This document shows positions 53,983-62,587 of a stretch of 64,000 nt of DNA, one piece after another. Under the pieces are notes generated by a model. That model saw only the letters and a list, made by a program, of their open reading frames with translations. It was not told the origin of the DNA and searched no databases. Source of the stretch: JANNNF01 sp040385825 (lineage in GTDB: Bacteria > Pseudomonadota > Alphaproteobacteria > Rhodobacterales > Rhodobacteraceae); assembly GCA_040385825.1 (NCBI GenBank), contig JAZKGQ010000007.1, positions 62,001 to 126,000 on the forward strand, read 5' to 3'. The first letter of the stretch is position 1. The number at the start of each line of letters is the position of its first letter. Made by a program: the position numbers and the translations under genes.

Positions 53983-54354
53983 TCACAGCGCCAGTTTGAT
54001 CAGCGCGAACAGCCCGATGGCAATGCTGCCATAGCTGAAACAGGTGGCAGAAATGATCAGCGCCTTGCGGGTGATGCCGTGGGCGTAATCCTCGATCATC
54101 ACCTGCGCGCCATTCTTGAAATGCACCATGCCGACGATCAGCGTCAGCGCGGCGATGATTGCCGGAAACGGCTGTGCGTAATAGTCCAGCACCTGTTCAT
54201 ACCTGCGACCCAGAACCCGGCCAAAGGTAAAGATGAAGGCGGGGATCAGGAACAGCAGCGCCACCGAAGACATCTGCATGTGCCAGAAATGTTCGGTACC
54301 GGTTTTGGCGGACCCAAGGCCTGCGGCCCGCTTGCGGTCGGTCAGATAACGCAT
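53983..54354 (-). CDS. sdhD: Succinate dehydrogenase membrane anchor subunit
   Basis: 123 residues with three membrane helices (SVALLFLIPAFIFTFGRVLG, PFPAIIAALTLIVGMVHF, AISATCFSYGSIAIGLFAL-like). GLGSAKTGTEHFWHMQ at the N-terminus and VQVMIEDYAHG-type GAQVMIEDYAHGITRK carry the quinone/haem ligands of the family. Anchors SdhAB in the inner membrane. Ten bases after sdhC. Confidence 0.94.
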   Translation of the reverse strand: MRYLTDRKRAAGLGSAKTGTEHFWHMQMSSVALLFLIPAFIFTFGRVLGRRYEQVLDYYAQPFPAIIAALTLIVGMVHFKNGAQVMIEDYAHGITRKALIISATCFSYGSIAIGLFALIKLAL

Positions 54355-54364
54355 GATGGCCCCC

Positions 54365-54748
54365 TTACAGCACGATGACGGTCAGAACGGTCAGCACCAC
54401 CGACCCCACGATACAGGCGATCCCCAGCTTTTCCGCCGTGGGAATGTCCAGCCCCCGACCGCTGTCGAAATACAGATGCCGCAGCCCCGCCAGCAGGTGA
54501 TACCACATCCCCAAGACCGACGCAGTCAGCACCACATCGCCGAACCACGAGGTCAGCACCCCATTGGCCGTGCGGAAGTAATGCTCGCCCGACGCTGCCG
54601 CCAGCAGCCACCACACGATCAGAACCACCGTCACCGCCATCGCATTGCCGGTGATGCGGGTCAGGATCGAGGTGAAACTGGTCAGTTGCGGGCGGTAAAT
54701 CTGAAGGTGCGGGGAAAGGGGGCGCTGCACCCGTTTCGCTTCGGCCAT
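54365..54748 (-). CDS. sdhC: Succinate dehydrogenase cytochrome b556 subunit
   Basis: 127 residues. RPLSPHLQIYRPQLTSFTSI is the sdhC signature (SPHL.IY), followed by HRITG-type TRITGNAMAVTVVL, and LLAGLRHLYFDSG with the haem His. Three helices. First gene of the operon; two palindromes about 160-195 bases upstream may control it. Confidence 0.94.
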   Translation of the reverse strand: MAEAKRVQRPLSPHLQIYRPQLTSFTSILTRITGNAMAVTVVLIVWWLLAAASGEHYFRTANGVLTSWFGDVVLTASVLGMWYHLLAGLRHLYFDSGRGLDIPTAEKLGIACIVGSVVLTVLTVIVL

Positions 54749-54905
54749 GTGATTTCCCTCTCATAGCTGGCTTCGGTCCGGCGGCTGATGCCTGTCGGGA
54801 CGCACGTTGGCTTGTTGTCTTTCTGTCTAGCGTAAAAATCCGCGCTGTCACGTCTTTGAACGCCGCAGGTGCAGCATGTTTTCGCTAAACCCATCACTTT
54901 TTCAG

Positions 54906-54939
54906 ATTTGTGATCACGAATTTTCGGGGTGTGATCACA
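54906..54939. promoter_or_regulatory. Paired TGTGATCAC(A/G) palindromes upstream of sdhC
   Basis: ATTTGTGATCACGAAT (54906-54921, one mismatch) and TGTGATCACA (54930-54939) have centres 21 bp apart, about two helical turns. The same pair with the same spacing precedes sucC (60638-60668). A dimeric regulator of TCA genes is the simple explanation; it also sits 70 bases before the end of mch. The remaining spacer 54749-55008 shows no credible gene. Confidence 0.7.
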
Positions 54940-55008
54940 AATTTGGCCCCAAGACACCCGGCAATGGATTTCCCAAAGAACGTAAGTCTTCTTGACGCCC
55001 CGCCCTTC

Positions 55009-56046
55009 TTACAGCGGCATCAGCGCCCAGTAATCCAGATCAAGCAAGACCTCGGGCGCATATTTCCCGTCCGCCCCCCGCAAGGCAAAAGCCGCCGCCC
55101 CCTGCCTGGTCGCCACCAGCCGCAGCCGGATCGCCCCCACCCCCGGCGCATCGGTCGGGGCGTGGTCCAGCACCTCGGACCAGGCCTTGATCGTATCGCC
55201 CGCAAAACAGGGGTTGGCATGCGCCCCGCTGTTCAGCGCCACGATCATCTGTGCATTGGCCAGCCCGTTGAACGACAGCGCCCGCGCCATCGAGATCACA
55301 TGCCCGCCATAGATCAGCCGCCTGCCATCGGGCCTTTGCCCCACGTCGAAATGCACTTTCGACGTGTTCTGCCACAACCGGGTCGCCAGCATGTGTTCGG
55401 CATCCTCGACCGTCACGCCGTCCACATGGTCGATCTTTTCGCCCACCGCATAGTCGCCCCACCGATGCGGCTCGCCTGCCAGGGCAAAATCGTAGCGCGT
55501 GAAATTCAGGCCCTGTGGGATCACCAGCGCCTCGGGCAGCACGCTGGCCGCCAGCGCGGGCACCACCGCCACCGGGGCCGCCGCCGTCGCATCGCGTTTG
55601 CGCACCATCACCCAGCGTACATAGTCCAGCACCGCCTGATCCCGCTGGTTCAGCCCCGTGGTGCGCACATAGACCACGCCCGATGTGCCGTTGGAGTTTT
55701 CCTTGACCCCGATCACCGTGCTTTGTGCCCGCAGCGTATCGCCCGGATAGACCGGGGCCAGCCAGCGCCCTTCGGCATAGCCAAGGTTCGCCACTGCGTT
55801 CAGGCTGACATCGGGCACCGTCTTGCCGAACACCAGATGAAAGGCCGCCAGATCGTCGATGGGCGAGGCTGGCAGACCGCAGGCGCGGGCGAATTCATCC
55901 GACGAACAGATCGCATGGCGGGCGGGATACAGCGCATGATACAGCGCACGTTCCCCGCCCGAAACCGTACGCGGCACGGCGTGGATCAGGGTTTGCCCGA
56001 CCGTGTAATCCTCGAAAAACCGCCCCGCGTTCGTCTTGATCTGCAC
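55009..56046 (-). CDS. mch: Mesaconyl-CoA hydratase (MaoC-type)
   Basis: 345 residues, matching the double-hotdog Mch of the ethylmalonyl-CoA pathway, which hydrates mesaconyl-C1-CoA to beta-methylmalyl-CoA. Seen: NAGRFFEDYTVGQTLIHAVP, LYPARHAICSSDEFARACGL, VANLGYAEGRWLAPVYPGDT, VDGVTVEDAEHMLATRLWQN, KVHFDVGQRPDGRRLIYGGH and HANPCFAGDTIKAWSEVLD. It shares a strand with the DUF1737, NnrU and CoA-lyase genes upstream, which includes the next step's enzyme type. Confidence 0.92.
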   Translation of the reverse strand: MQIKTNAGRFFEDYTVGQTLIHAVPRTVSGGERALYHALYPARHAICSSDEFARACGLPASPIDDLAAFHLVFGKTVPDVSLNAVANLGYAEGRWLAPVYPGDTLRAQSTVIGVKENSNGTSGVVYVRTTGLNQRDQAVLDYVRWVMVRKRDATAAAPVAVVPALAASVLPEALVIPQGLNFTRYDFALAGEPHRWGDYAVGEKIDHVDGVTVEDAEHMLATRLWQNTSKVHFDVGQRPDGRRLIYGGHVISMARALSFNGLANAQMIVALNSGAHANPCFAGDTIKAWSEVLDHAPTDAPGVGAIRLRLVATRQGAAAFALRGADGKYAPEVLLDLDYWALMPL

Positions 56047-56050
56047 GCCC

Positions 56051-56254
56051 TCACGCCTCGCCCAGTTTCATGTCCGGCGCGTACTCGCCCGGAACCTCTT
56101 TCACCACCGCCTGCCCGCAGCGCATGACACCCCGCGCCGCATCAAAGGCATAAGTGGGGTCGCCATGCAGCGCCCAGCCCTTGCTCAATGCGGCAGACAC
56201 CTTGTGGCAAAAGGCCGATGTGTCATCGTCCGACAGAAAACGGTACAGTTTCAT
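56051..56254 (-). CDS. DUF1737 domain protein
   Basis: 67 residues: MKLYRFLSDDDTSAFCHKVS, then LSKGWALHGDPTYAFDAARG, the typical DUF1737 pattern (YRxLtG.D...F). Function unknown. ATG 56254 lies four bases after the NnrU stop; the mch start follows 5 bases after its own stop, so it is inside the operon. The longer frame to 56332 overlaps nnrU and is rejected. Confidence 0.85.
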   Translation of the reverse strand: MKLYRFLSDDDTSAFCHKVSAALSKGWALHGDPTYAFDAARGVMRCGQAVVKEVPGEYAPDMKLGEA

Positions 56255-56258
56255 GGGG

Positions 56259-56804
56259 TCAGCTCCAGGGTTGCACACCCAGCCAGTTGTGGATGGCCAT
56301 GACCAGCCCCACAACCACCAGTGTAGCCACAACGGCGGTCATTTCCTTGCGCAGCGGGGCAACCGGCGGTTTCACCCAAGCAGGCCCGGCGCGGTTGATC
56401 ACGATGACCGACACCACCGCCCAGGCCAGCATGCCGCCGAACAGGATGATCGACGCCACATCGCCATTCACCAGCAGATGCGCCACAGCCCAGACCTTGA
56501 CCGCCGTCAGCTGCGGATGGCGGATGATGCGGGTGATCCGCGTCTTGGCCCCGCTGGCGGCGTACAGATAAAAGGCGAACACCATCAACAGGTTGTTGAG
56601 GTGAACCAGAAACGCGGGCGGCGACCACAGCGGCACGAAGTCCGCCCCGCGATAGCCCAGCACCATCAGCACCACCGACAGCACCACCAGCACGGCGACC
56701 AGCCCCATGCCCTTGGCCCCAAGGGCCGCGCGCGGGCCGGGGGCCAGCCGCTTGAACAGATGCGCGCCCCACCACAGCAGCATCCCCGCGATCAACATTC
56801 CCAT
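56259..56804 (-). CDS. NnrU-family membrane protein
   Basis: 181 residues, five or so membrane helices. LLWWGAHLFKRLAPGPRAAL, NNLLMVFAFYLYAASGAK, RIIRHPQLTAVKVWAVAHLLVNGD and LAWAVVSVIVINR fit NnrU, a family first linked to nitrite/nitric oxide reduction and related to 15-cis-zeta-carotene isomerase. In this context the role is unclear; it may be a haem-binding isomerase or redox protein. Confidence 0.87.
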   Translation of the reverse strand: MGMLIAGMLLWWGAHLFKRLAPGPRAALGAKGMGLVAVLVVLSVVLMVLGYRGADFVPLWSPPAFLVHLNNLLMVFAFYLYAASGAKTRITRIIRHPQLTAVKVWAVAHLLVNGDVASIILFGGMLAWAVVSVIVINRAGPAWVKPPVAPLRKEMTAVVATLVVVGLVMAIHNWLGVQPWS

Positions 56805-56848
56805 TTGGCTGCCCTTTCAAGGTCGCTGCAATCGCGGCCACCCTGCCG

Positions 56849-57697
56849 TCATTCCGCCATTTCTGCAATCGCCGTAGCCTTGGCCAGCGTCGCTTTGGCG
56901 CTGACGATGTGCAGGTTTTCGACGATCCGCCCATCGACCACCGCCACCCCCTGCCCGATGGCCTGCGCAGCCTCGAACGCCTCGATCTGCCGATGCGCCA
57001 GCGCCACCTCGGCCTCGGACGGGGCGAAGGCCCCGTTCGCCACCGGCAGTTGCAGCGGATGGATCAGGGTCTTGCCGTCAAACCCCATGTCGCGGCCCTG
57101 TTCGCATTCCGCCAGCAGACCGGCCTCGTCCTTGAAGGCATTGTACACGCCGTCGATGATCACCAGCCCCTGCGCCCGCGCGGCCAGCAGACACAGCCCC
57201 AGTCCCGCCTGCAAGGGCAGGCGGTCGGCCCGGTGGCGGCTGCCCAGTTCCTTGGCCAGATCATTGGTGCCCATCACCATGCCCTGCAACGCCGGATGTG
57301 CCGCGATTGCGGCGGCGTTCAGCATGCCCGCCGCTGTTTCCATCATGGCCCACAATGGCTTGCCGGGGGCAAGGGCTGCCACGGCCTCCAGATCGGCGGG
57401 GCTGCTGACCTTGGGGATCAGGATTGCATCGCAGACGGAATGCCCGGCAAAGGCCGCCACATCAGCCGCACCCCATTCGGTATCCAGCCCGTTGATGCGC
57501 ACGATCCGTGCCCGGCGGCCATAGTCGGTGCTGCCCAGACAGGCTGCCAGAATATCCCGTGCCGCCGCTTTTTCCTCGGCGGCAACGGCATCTTCCAGAT
57601 CAAAGATGATCGCGTCGGCGGGCAGGTCACGCGCCTTGTCCAGCGCCCGTTCTTTCGATCCGGGGATATACAGAACCGAGCGGTAGGGACGGGCCAT
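56849..57697 (-). CDS. CitE-type CoA ester lyase, probable (3S)-malyl-CoA thioesterase
   Basis: 282 residues of the HpcH/HpaI/CitE family. Seen: SVLYIPGSKERALDKARDLP, IIFDLEDAVAAEEKAAAR, RIVRINGLDTEWG, AILIPKVSSPADLEAV, AMMETAAGMLNA, MGTNDLAKEL and GFDGKTLIHPLQLPVANGAF. The length is closer to Mcl2-type malyl-CoA thioesterase than to the longer Mcl1 lyase (about 318), and it lies in the mch cluster. It should handle malyl-CoA derivatives; lyase versus thioesterase cannot be settled here. Confidence 0.82.
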   Translation of the reverse strand: MARPYRSVLYIPGSKERALDKARDLPADAIIFDLEDAVAAEEKAAARDILAACLGSTDYGRRARIVRINGLDTEWGAADVAAFAGHSVCDAILIPKVSSPADLEAVAALAPGKPLWAMMETAAGMLNAAAIAAHPALQGMVMGTNDLAKELGSRHRADRLPLQAGLGLCLLAARAQGLVIIDGVYNAFKDEAGLLAECEQGRDMGFDGKTLIHPLQLPVANGAFAPSEAEVALAHRQIEAFEAAQAIGQGVAVVDGRIVENLHIVSAKATLAKATAIAEMAE

Positions 57698-57761
57698 GAT
57701 TCTTCCTTGGGCAAGATTATTTCGTTTTGATGCACTTTCACGGCATTATCGGCAAGTCCAA

Positions 57762-57782
57762 TTTTTCTGCGATGCAGAAAAA
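57762..57782. promoter_or_regulatory. TTTTTCTGC-GAT-GCAGAAAAA palindrome upstream of the CoA lyase gene
   Basis: A perfect 9-bp-arm palindrome with a 3-base centre, 65-85 bases before the CoA-lyase start (minus strand) and about 115 before the next plus-strand gene. Its shape suits an operator of a dimeric regulator rather than a terminator, since it is in a divergent promoter region. Confidence 0.55.
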
Positions 57783-57894
57783 CCATCGCGCCAAACGGCC
57801 CACCCGGATCGCCCGTCGCGTTAACCCTTTGGCAGAGAGTCAGGCGCACCCTTGCCGGGAAGGCGCATCCCGCGCCGACGGAAAGGCGGATGCT

Positions 57895-58206
57895 ATGACG
57901 AAAACGATGTTTGCCCTGTCCCTTGGTCTGGCGGGTGTCTTGCTGGCCACACAGGCCGCGCAGGCCGCCCCGCAATGCGGCCCGCGCGATGCGGTGCTGG
58001 CCACGCTGGCCGACAAATACCGCGAAACCCGGCAGGGCATAGGAATTGCGTCCAACAATTCGGTGATGGAACTGTTCGCCAGCGCGGCATCTGGCACCTG
58101 GACCATCACGGTGACGATGCCCGACGGGGCGATGTGCCTTGTCGCCTCTGGCGAGGGGTTCGAGGCCGTGGCCGAAGACCTGCCTGCCAAGGGCCAGCCT
58201 GCCTGA
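57895..58206 (+). CDS. Small exported protein of unknown family
   Basis: 103 residues. MTKTMFALSLGLAGVLLATQ with QAAQA is a signal peptide. Mature part: CGPRDAVLATLADKYRETRQ, NSVMELFASAASGTWTITVT and MPDGAMCLVASGEGFEAV, with one disulfide-capable Cys pair. Resembles small periplasmic proteins of Rhodobacteraceae that I cannot name. ATG 57895 begins the signal; the frame upstream is open but not signal-like. Confidence 0.75.
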   Translation: MTKTMFALSLGLAGVLLATQAAQAAPQCGPRDAVLATLADKYRETRQGIGIASNNSVMELFASAASGTWTITVTMPDGAMCLVASGEGFEAVAEDLPAKGQPA

Positions 58207-58304
58207 GGCCGCTGCAAGAAATTTGCCCGCCGGCGGGAACCAAGTCCGGCGACCTGTCGTTGTTCCGGCATCTGCAACCGCTAACTGATGATGAGGAATT
58301 CAAG

Positions 58305-58517
58305 ATGACCAGCACCGGTGACAAGATCAAAGGCATGGCCAATGAAGCTGCGGGCAACGTGAAACAAGCCGCGGGCAAACTGGTCGGCAATGACCGTCTG
58401 CACGCCGAGGGCATCGCCCAGGAGCGCAAGGGTGAAGCCCAGCAACTGGCGGGCAAAGCGAAAGAAGCCATCAAGGATGTGGCTGATTCGGTCAAAAAGG
58501 GCGTCGACAAGGTCTGA
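58305..58517 (+). CDS. CsbD-family stress protein
   Basis: 70 residues. DKIKGMANEAAGNVKQAAGK, then DRLHAEGIAQERKGEAQQLAGK, is the CsbD repeat pattern. CsbD proteins are abundant under general stress; the molecular role is unknown. GAGGAATTC precedes ATG 58305. A strong terminator follows. Confidence 0.92.
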   Translation: MTSTGDKIKGMANEAAGNVKQAAGKLVGNDRLHAEGIAQERKGEAQQLAGKAKEAIKDVADSVKKGVDKV

Positions 58518-58538
58518 CCCCATCCCATCACCGACCAG

Positions 58539-58564
58539 AAGGGGCACCATCCGGTGCCCCTTTT
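58539..58564. terminator. Bidirectional rho-independent terminator
   Basis: AAGGGGCACC-ATCC-GGTGCCCCTTTT: 8-bp GC stem with A/T extension, T run on the plus strand and on the minus strand (AAAAGG complement). It ends csbD and, from the other side, the TauE-like gene. Confidence 0.85.
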
Positions 58565-58571
58565 GCATGGG

Positions 58572-59315
58572 TTACAGCCCTGCGGCGCCGTCCCAGATCA
58601 GCTTGGCCGAAATCAGCAGCAAGGCCCAGGTCACCGCCTTGAAGAACACGGCTTCGGGCAGCCATCTGACCAGCCGGACCCCCAGAAACACCGACACGGC
58701 GGCAGCAGGCATCAGCAGCACCGCAATCTCCAGATTGGCAAGGCTCAACTGGCCAAGGGCATAATACGGGATCAGCTTGATCGCGTTGACATAGGCAAAG
58801 GCGATGGTCGAGGTGCCCGCAAACACGGTTTTCGACAGGCCCAAGGGCAGGACATAGACCTGAAAGGGCGGCCCGCCCGCGTGGCTGACGAAACTGGTAA
58901 AGCCGCTGATCGCGCCCCAGAACACCCCCGGCCGCACTGTCGCCGGGCGCGGCGTCACCGCTCCCCGCCGCCAGATCAGGTTCAGCGCAAAGGCCAGCCC
59001 GATCACCCCGACCAGCACCGTCACCATTGCCTCGGGCACCACCGATGCCGTCGCCCAGCCAAGACCAACCCCCAAGGTCAGCGCAGGCACCATGATTGCC
59101 AGCACCCGCCGGTCATAGGCCGCCCGGTAGGCATACAGCCCGAACACGTCCGACACGACATAGACCGGCAGCAGCAACCCCGCCGCCGCCACCGGCGATA
59201 TGACCAGCGACAGCACCGGCACTGACAGCATCCCCACCACCGGCATGCCGCCCTTGCCCATGCCCACCAGAACGGCGGCAATCATCGCGGCCACCCAGAA
59301 AAACCCGCCGTCCAT
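58572..59315 (-). CDS. TauE/SafE-family membrane permease
   Basis: 247 residues from ATG 59315, eight hydrophobic segments. Family motifs: LVGMGKGGMPVVGMLSVPVL, FTSFVSHAGGPPFQVYVLPL (the SHAGGPP hallmark) and FAYVNAIKLIPYYALGQL. These export sulfite, sulfoacetate or other organosulfur anions. ATG 59369 gives an Arg-rich start without a helix and is rejected. Confidence 0.87.
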   Translation of the reverse strand: MDGGFFWVAAMIAAVLVGMGKGGMPVVGMLSVPVLSLVISPVAAAGLLLPVYVVSDVFGLYAYRAAYDRRVLAIMVPALTLGVGLGWATASVVPEAMVTVLVGVIGLAFALNLIWRRGAVTPRPATVRPGVFWGAISGFTSFVSHAGGPPFQVYVLPLGLSKTVFAGTSTIAFAYVNAIKLIPYYALGQLSLANLEIAVLLMPAAAVSVFLGVRLVRWLPEAVFFKAVTWALLLISAKLIWDGAAGL

Positions 59316-59510
59316 GCCTGCCCCCAGCCTCGATCTTGCGCGAAAGCCCGCATCTGCGACAGACGCCACCCCACCCGCTGGCGTTTAGCGCAAACATCCC
59401 CCCGCTGCCAGCAAAGACCACCCTCAAAGCCGCCGTGACCCTTGCCACAGCCGGAATATCGGCTTACCCCCCTGCCCGAACGATGCGTTTAACCTGACGG
59501 GAGACCCAAC

Positions 59511-60473
59511 ATGGCCAGACCCAAGATAGCCTTGATCGGTGCAGGACAGATCGGCGGCACGCTCGCCCATCTGGCGGCGATCAAGGAACTCGGCGACATC
59601 ATCCTTTTCGACATCGCCGAAGGAACCCCGCAAGGCAAGGCGCTGGACATCGCGCAATCCGGCCCCTCCGAAGGGTTTGACGCGGCGATCAAGGGCGCGA
59701 ATTCCTATGCCGACATTGCAGGTGTCGATGTCTGCATCGTCACGGCCGGCGTACCGCGCAAGCCGGGGATGAGCCGGGATGACCTGCTGGGCATCAACCT
59801 GAAAGTGATGAAAGCCGTCGGCGAGGGCATCAAGGCCCATGCTCCGAGCGCCTTTGTCATCTGCATCACCAACCCGCTGGACGCCATGGTCTGGGCCTTG
59901 CGCGAATTTTCCGGCCTTCCGCACCACATGGTCGTCGGCATGGCGGGCGTGCTGGATTCTGCCCGCTTCCGGCATTTCCTGAGCGTGGAATTCAACGTCT
60001 CGATGCGCGACGTGACGGCCTTTGTTCTGGGCGGCCATGGCGATACCATGGTGCCGCTGGTGCGCTATTCCACCGTTGGCGGCATTCCGTTGCCCGATCT
60101 TGTCGCCATGGGCTGGACCACGCAGGAAAAGCTGGACGCGATCGTCCAGCGCACCCGCGATGGTGGAGCCGAAATCGTGGGCCTGCTGAAAACCGGGTCG
60201 GCCTTCTATGCCCCCGCGACCAGCGCCATCGAAATGGCCGAAGCCTTTCTGAAAGACCAGAAGCGCCTGCTGCCCTGCGCGGCTTACGTTGATGGCGCGC
60301 TTGGCCTGACCGGCATGTATGTGGGCGTGCCCACCGTGATCGGCGCAGGCGGGGTGGAACGTGTGGTCAACATCAGCATGACGAAAGACGAACAGGCGAT
60401 GTTCGACAAATCGGTCGATGCGGTGAAGGGCCTTGTGGCCGCCTGCAAGACCATCGACCCGTCGCTGGCATAA
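59511..60473 (+). CDS. mdh: Malate dehydrogenase (LDH-like, NAD)
   Basis: 320 residues. Oxidises malate to oxaloacetate. Seen: KIALIGAGQIGGTLAHLAAI (NAD loop), ILFDIAEGTPQGKALD, VCIVTAGVPRKPGMSRDDLL, FVICITNPLDAMVWAL, LDSARFRHFLS, VLGGHGDTMVPLVRY with catalytic His, and GVERVVNISMTKDEQ. Located before sucC, a normal order in alphaproteobacteria, but with a 299-bp spacer containing hairpins and operator-like palindromes. Confidence 0.98.
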   Translation: MARPKIALIGAGQIGGTLAHLAAIKELGDIILFDIAEGTPQGKALDIAQSGPSEGFDAAIKGANSYADIAGVDVCIVTAGVPRKPGMSRDDLLGINLKVMKAVGEGIKAHAPSAFVICITNPLDAMVWALREFSGLPHHMVVGMAGVLDSARFRHFLSVEFNVSMRDVTAFVLGGHGDTMVPLVRYSTVGGIPLPDLVAMGWTTQEKLDAIVQRTRDGGAEIVGLLKTGSAFYAPATSAIEMAEAFLKDQKRLLPCAAYVDGALGLTGMYVGVPTVIGAGGVERVVNISMTKDEQAMFDKSVDAVKGLVAACKTIDPSLA

Positions 60474-60483
60474 CAAACCACCA

Positions 60484-60512
60484 TGTCCCGCGCGCCGGTC
60501 GCGCGCGGGACA
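60484..60512. terminator. Hairpin after mdh
   Basis: TGTCCCGCGCG-CCGGTCG-CGCGCGGGACA, 11-bp perfect stem 10 bases after the mdh stop. A smaller hairpin with the same ends, TGTCCC-GGCAT-GGGACA, follows at 60536-60552. No T run, so either factor-assisted ends or mRNA 3' stabilisers; they suggest mdh and sucC are separate transcripts. Confidence 0.55.
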
Positions 60513-60637
60513 CCCCAAGGCAGCACCCGCGCGCCTGTCCCGGCATGGGACACCAGCCCCCCGAACAGCTTTGACGACCCGCGCTGCCCTTGGGCAAACC
60601 ATCCCGAATCACCTCGGGACTCTGGCTTTGCGATTTT

Positions 60638-60668
60638 GTGATCACACTTTTTCAGACTGTGATCACAA
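60638..60668. promoter_or_regulatory. Paired TGTGATCACA palindromes upstream of sucC
   Basis: TGTGATCACA at 60638-60647 and again at 60659-60668, centres 21 bp apart, 105-135 bases before the sucC start. Same sequence and spacing as the pair before sdhC. A strong candidate for a shared operator of TCA genes. Confidence 0.72.
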
Positions 60669-60772
60669 ATGTCGGATTTCCGCCGTCAATTCCGATTTTC
60701 CCGATAATCCCGTTTGAAACCGCCTCTGGCTATGGCAAAGCTGCGGCAAATATCCAACTGTGGGACAGCCAA

Positions 60773-61966
60773 ATGAACATCCATGAATACCAAGCCAAAG
60801 CCCTGCTGCGCAGCTATGGCGTGCCGGTTTCTGATGGCCGTGTGGTGCTGCGCGCCGAAGAGGCGAAGACAGCGGCGGGTGAACTTGATGGCCCGCTCTG
60901 GGTGGTGAAAAGCCAGATCCACGCCGGCGGCCGTGGCAAGGGCAAGTTCAAGGAACCCGAAGCCGGCGAAAAGGGCGGCGTGCGTCTGGCCAAATCGGTC
61001 GGCGAGGCGGCAGAGTTTGCCCGCCAGATGCTGGGCCGTACCCTTGTGACGCATCAGACCGGGCCTGCGGGCAAGCAGGTCAACCGCATCTACATCGAAG
61101 ACGGCAGCGACATCGCGCGCGAATTGTACCTGGCCGTTCTGGTCGACCGCGCCACCAGCCGCATTTCCTTTGTCGCCTCGACCGAAGGCGGCATGAACAT
61201 CGAGGACGTGGCGCATGACACGCCCGAAAAGATCCTGTCGTTCAGCGTCGATCCGGCCTCGGGATTTTCCGATTTCCACGGCCGGCGCATCGCGTTTTTC
61301 CTGGGGCTGGAGGGTGCGCAGATCAAGCAATGCGTCAGCCTGATGCGCACGCTCTACAAGATCTTCACCGAAAAAGACATGGAGATGCTGGAAATCAACC
61401 CGCTGATGGTGGGGACTGACGGCAACATCAAATGCCTTGATGCCAAGATGAGCTTTGATTCCAACGCGCTGTACCGCCACGCCGACATCATCGCCCTGCG
61501 CGACGAGACGGAAGAAGACCCCAAGGAACTGGCGGCGTCCAAATTCGATCTGAACTACATCGCGCTGGACGGCGAAATCGGCTGCATGGTCAACGGCGCT
61601 GGCCTTGCGATGGCGACCATGGACATCATCAAGCTGTACGGGGCCGAGCCTGCCAACTTCCTTGACGTGGGCGGCGGGGCCACCAAGGAAAAAGTGACCG
61701 AAGCCTTCAAGATCATCACCTCTGACCCCAACGTCAAAGGCATTCTGGTCAACATCTTCGGCGGCATCATGCGCTGCGACATCATCGCCGAAGGCGTGAT
61801 CGCGGCGGTCAAGGAAGTGGGCCTGAAGGTGCCGCTGGTGGTGCGTCTGGAAGGCACCAACGTCGAGCTTGGCAAGGACATCATCCGCAAATCCGGGCTG
61901 AACGTCATTGCCGCCGACGACCTGAAGGACGGCGCAGAGAAGATCGTGAAGGCGGTTCGCGGATGA
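60773..61966 (+). CDS. sucC: Succinyl-CoA synthetase beta subunit
   Basis: 397 residues. With SucD makes succinate and ATP/GTP from succinyl-CoA. ATP-grasp motifs: NIHEYQAKALLRSYGVPVSD, WVVKSQIHAGGRGKGKF, EINPLMV, AKMSFDSNALYRH, IGCMVNGAGLAMATMD, NFLDVGGGA and GILVNIFGGIMRCD. Start ATG 60773. Followed not by sucD but by three small frames and a sulfotransferase. Confidence 0.98.
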   Translation: MNIHEYQAKALLRSYGVPVSDGRVVLRAEEAKTAAGELDGPLWVVKSQIHAGGRGKGKFKEPEAGEKGGVRLAKSVGEAAEFARQMLGRTLVTHQTGPAGKQVNRIYIEDGSDIARELYLAVLVDRATSRISFVASTEGGMNIEDVAHDTPEKILSFSVDPASGFSDFHGRRIAFFLGLEGAQIKQCVSLMRTLYKIFTEKDMEMLEINPLMVGTDGNIKCLDAKMSFDSNALYRHADIIALRDETEEDPKELAASKFDLNYIALDGEIGCMVNGAGLAMATMDIIKLYGAEPANFLDVGGGATKEKVTEAFKIITSDPNVKGILVNIFGGIMRCDIIAEGVIAAVKEVGLKVPLVVRLEGTNVELGKDIIRKSGLNVIAADDLKDGAEKIVKAVRG

Positions 61967-62052
61967 TCAGGGCCGGTGCCCTTCTGGCTGCGATGGCATC
62001 TGCGCCGGCCGCCCCGGTGGCGGCTGGCGGGATCGCCGGGGGCGGCCAATGA
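61963..62052 (+). CDS. Possible 29-codon signal-peptide-like ORF after sucC
   Basis: ATG 61963 overlaps the sucC stop (ATGA) and opens MIRAGALLAAMASAPAAPVA before a stop at 62050-62052. It reads like the start of an exported protein that ends early, so it may be a remnant of a gene that lay between sucC and sucD, or only a chance coupled frame. Low support. Confidence 0.25.
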   Translation: MIRAGALLAAMASAPAAPVAAGGIAGGGQ

Positions 62053-62171
62053 CGCCATCTGCGACCCCATCTGCGGGCGGAATCCGACGGCAGCCTGCGG
62101 TTCCGGTTTGACGCCAGCCAAGGACAAGTATGTTATTTCGTGACGTGTTGACACAGAAAAAGGACGCACCC

Positions 62172-62375
62172 ATGCGCAGCTCTTTCGTTTCAGGCCTTGT
62201 AGCGTTGACCCTGCTGGCCGCCTGCAGCCCCGGCATCGGGGCCAATGCCGGCCGCGACGACGATCACCCTGGCGTCTGTCAGGTTCAGAATGATCTGGCC
62301 AGGCTGGGCAAGACCCCGACCGGCGAGATTGACATTTCCTGCCCGGAGCACGGGATCGGTGCGGTCTATCAATAG
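62172..62375 (+). CDS. Small lipoprotein between sucC and sucD
   Basis: 67 residues from ATG 62172: MRSSFVSGLVALTLLAACSP has a good lipobox (LAAC). The mature part has CQVQNDLARLGKTPTGEIDI and SCPEHGIGAVYQ. Family unknown. An upstream in-frame ATG at 62130 is not followed by a signal. It lies between sucC and a sulfotransferase, in an accessory insertion. Confidence 0.6.
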   Translation: MRSSFVSGLVALTLLAACSPGIGANAGRDDDHPGVCQVQNDLARLGKTPTGEIDISCPEHGIGAVYQ

Positions 62376-62587
62376 CGCCTACACCCTGCCTGACACGCCC
62401 CTTCGCGCGGTTTTCATCGCGCGCCCCCGCTCCACGTATTCCAAGGCCCGCCGAACATGCCGACCGCCCGCCAGTGCCCCTGCCCGCTGCCCCAGCCTGA
62501 CGCCCCCGTCGCGGCCACGGCGGCGCGCTGCGGCCACAGGCCGCGGATTTGCCCAATGATTTTCTCGGTGATCGAAGGACTCGCACG

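Noticed and set aside
54682..54957. 91-residue frame upstream of sdhC
   Set aside because: Covers the sdh operator region and overlaps sdhC out of frame; no family features.
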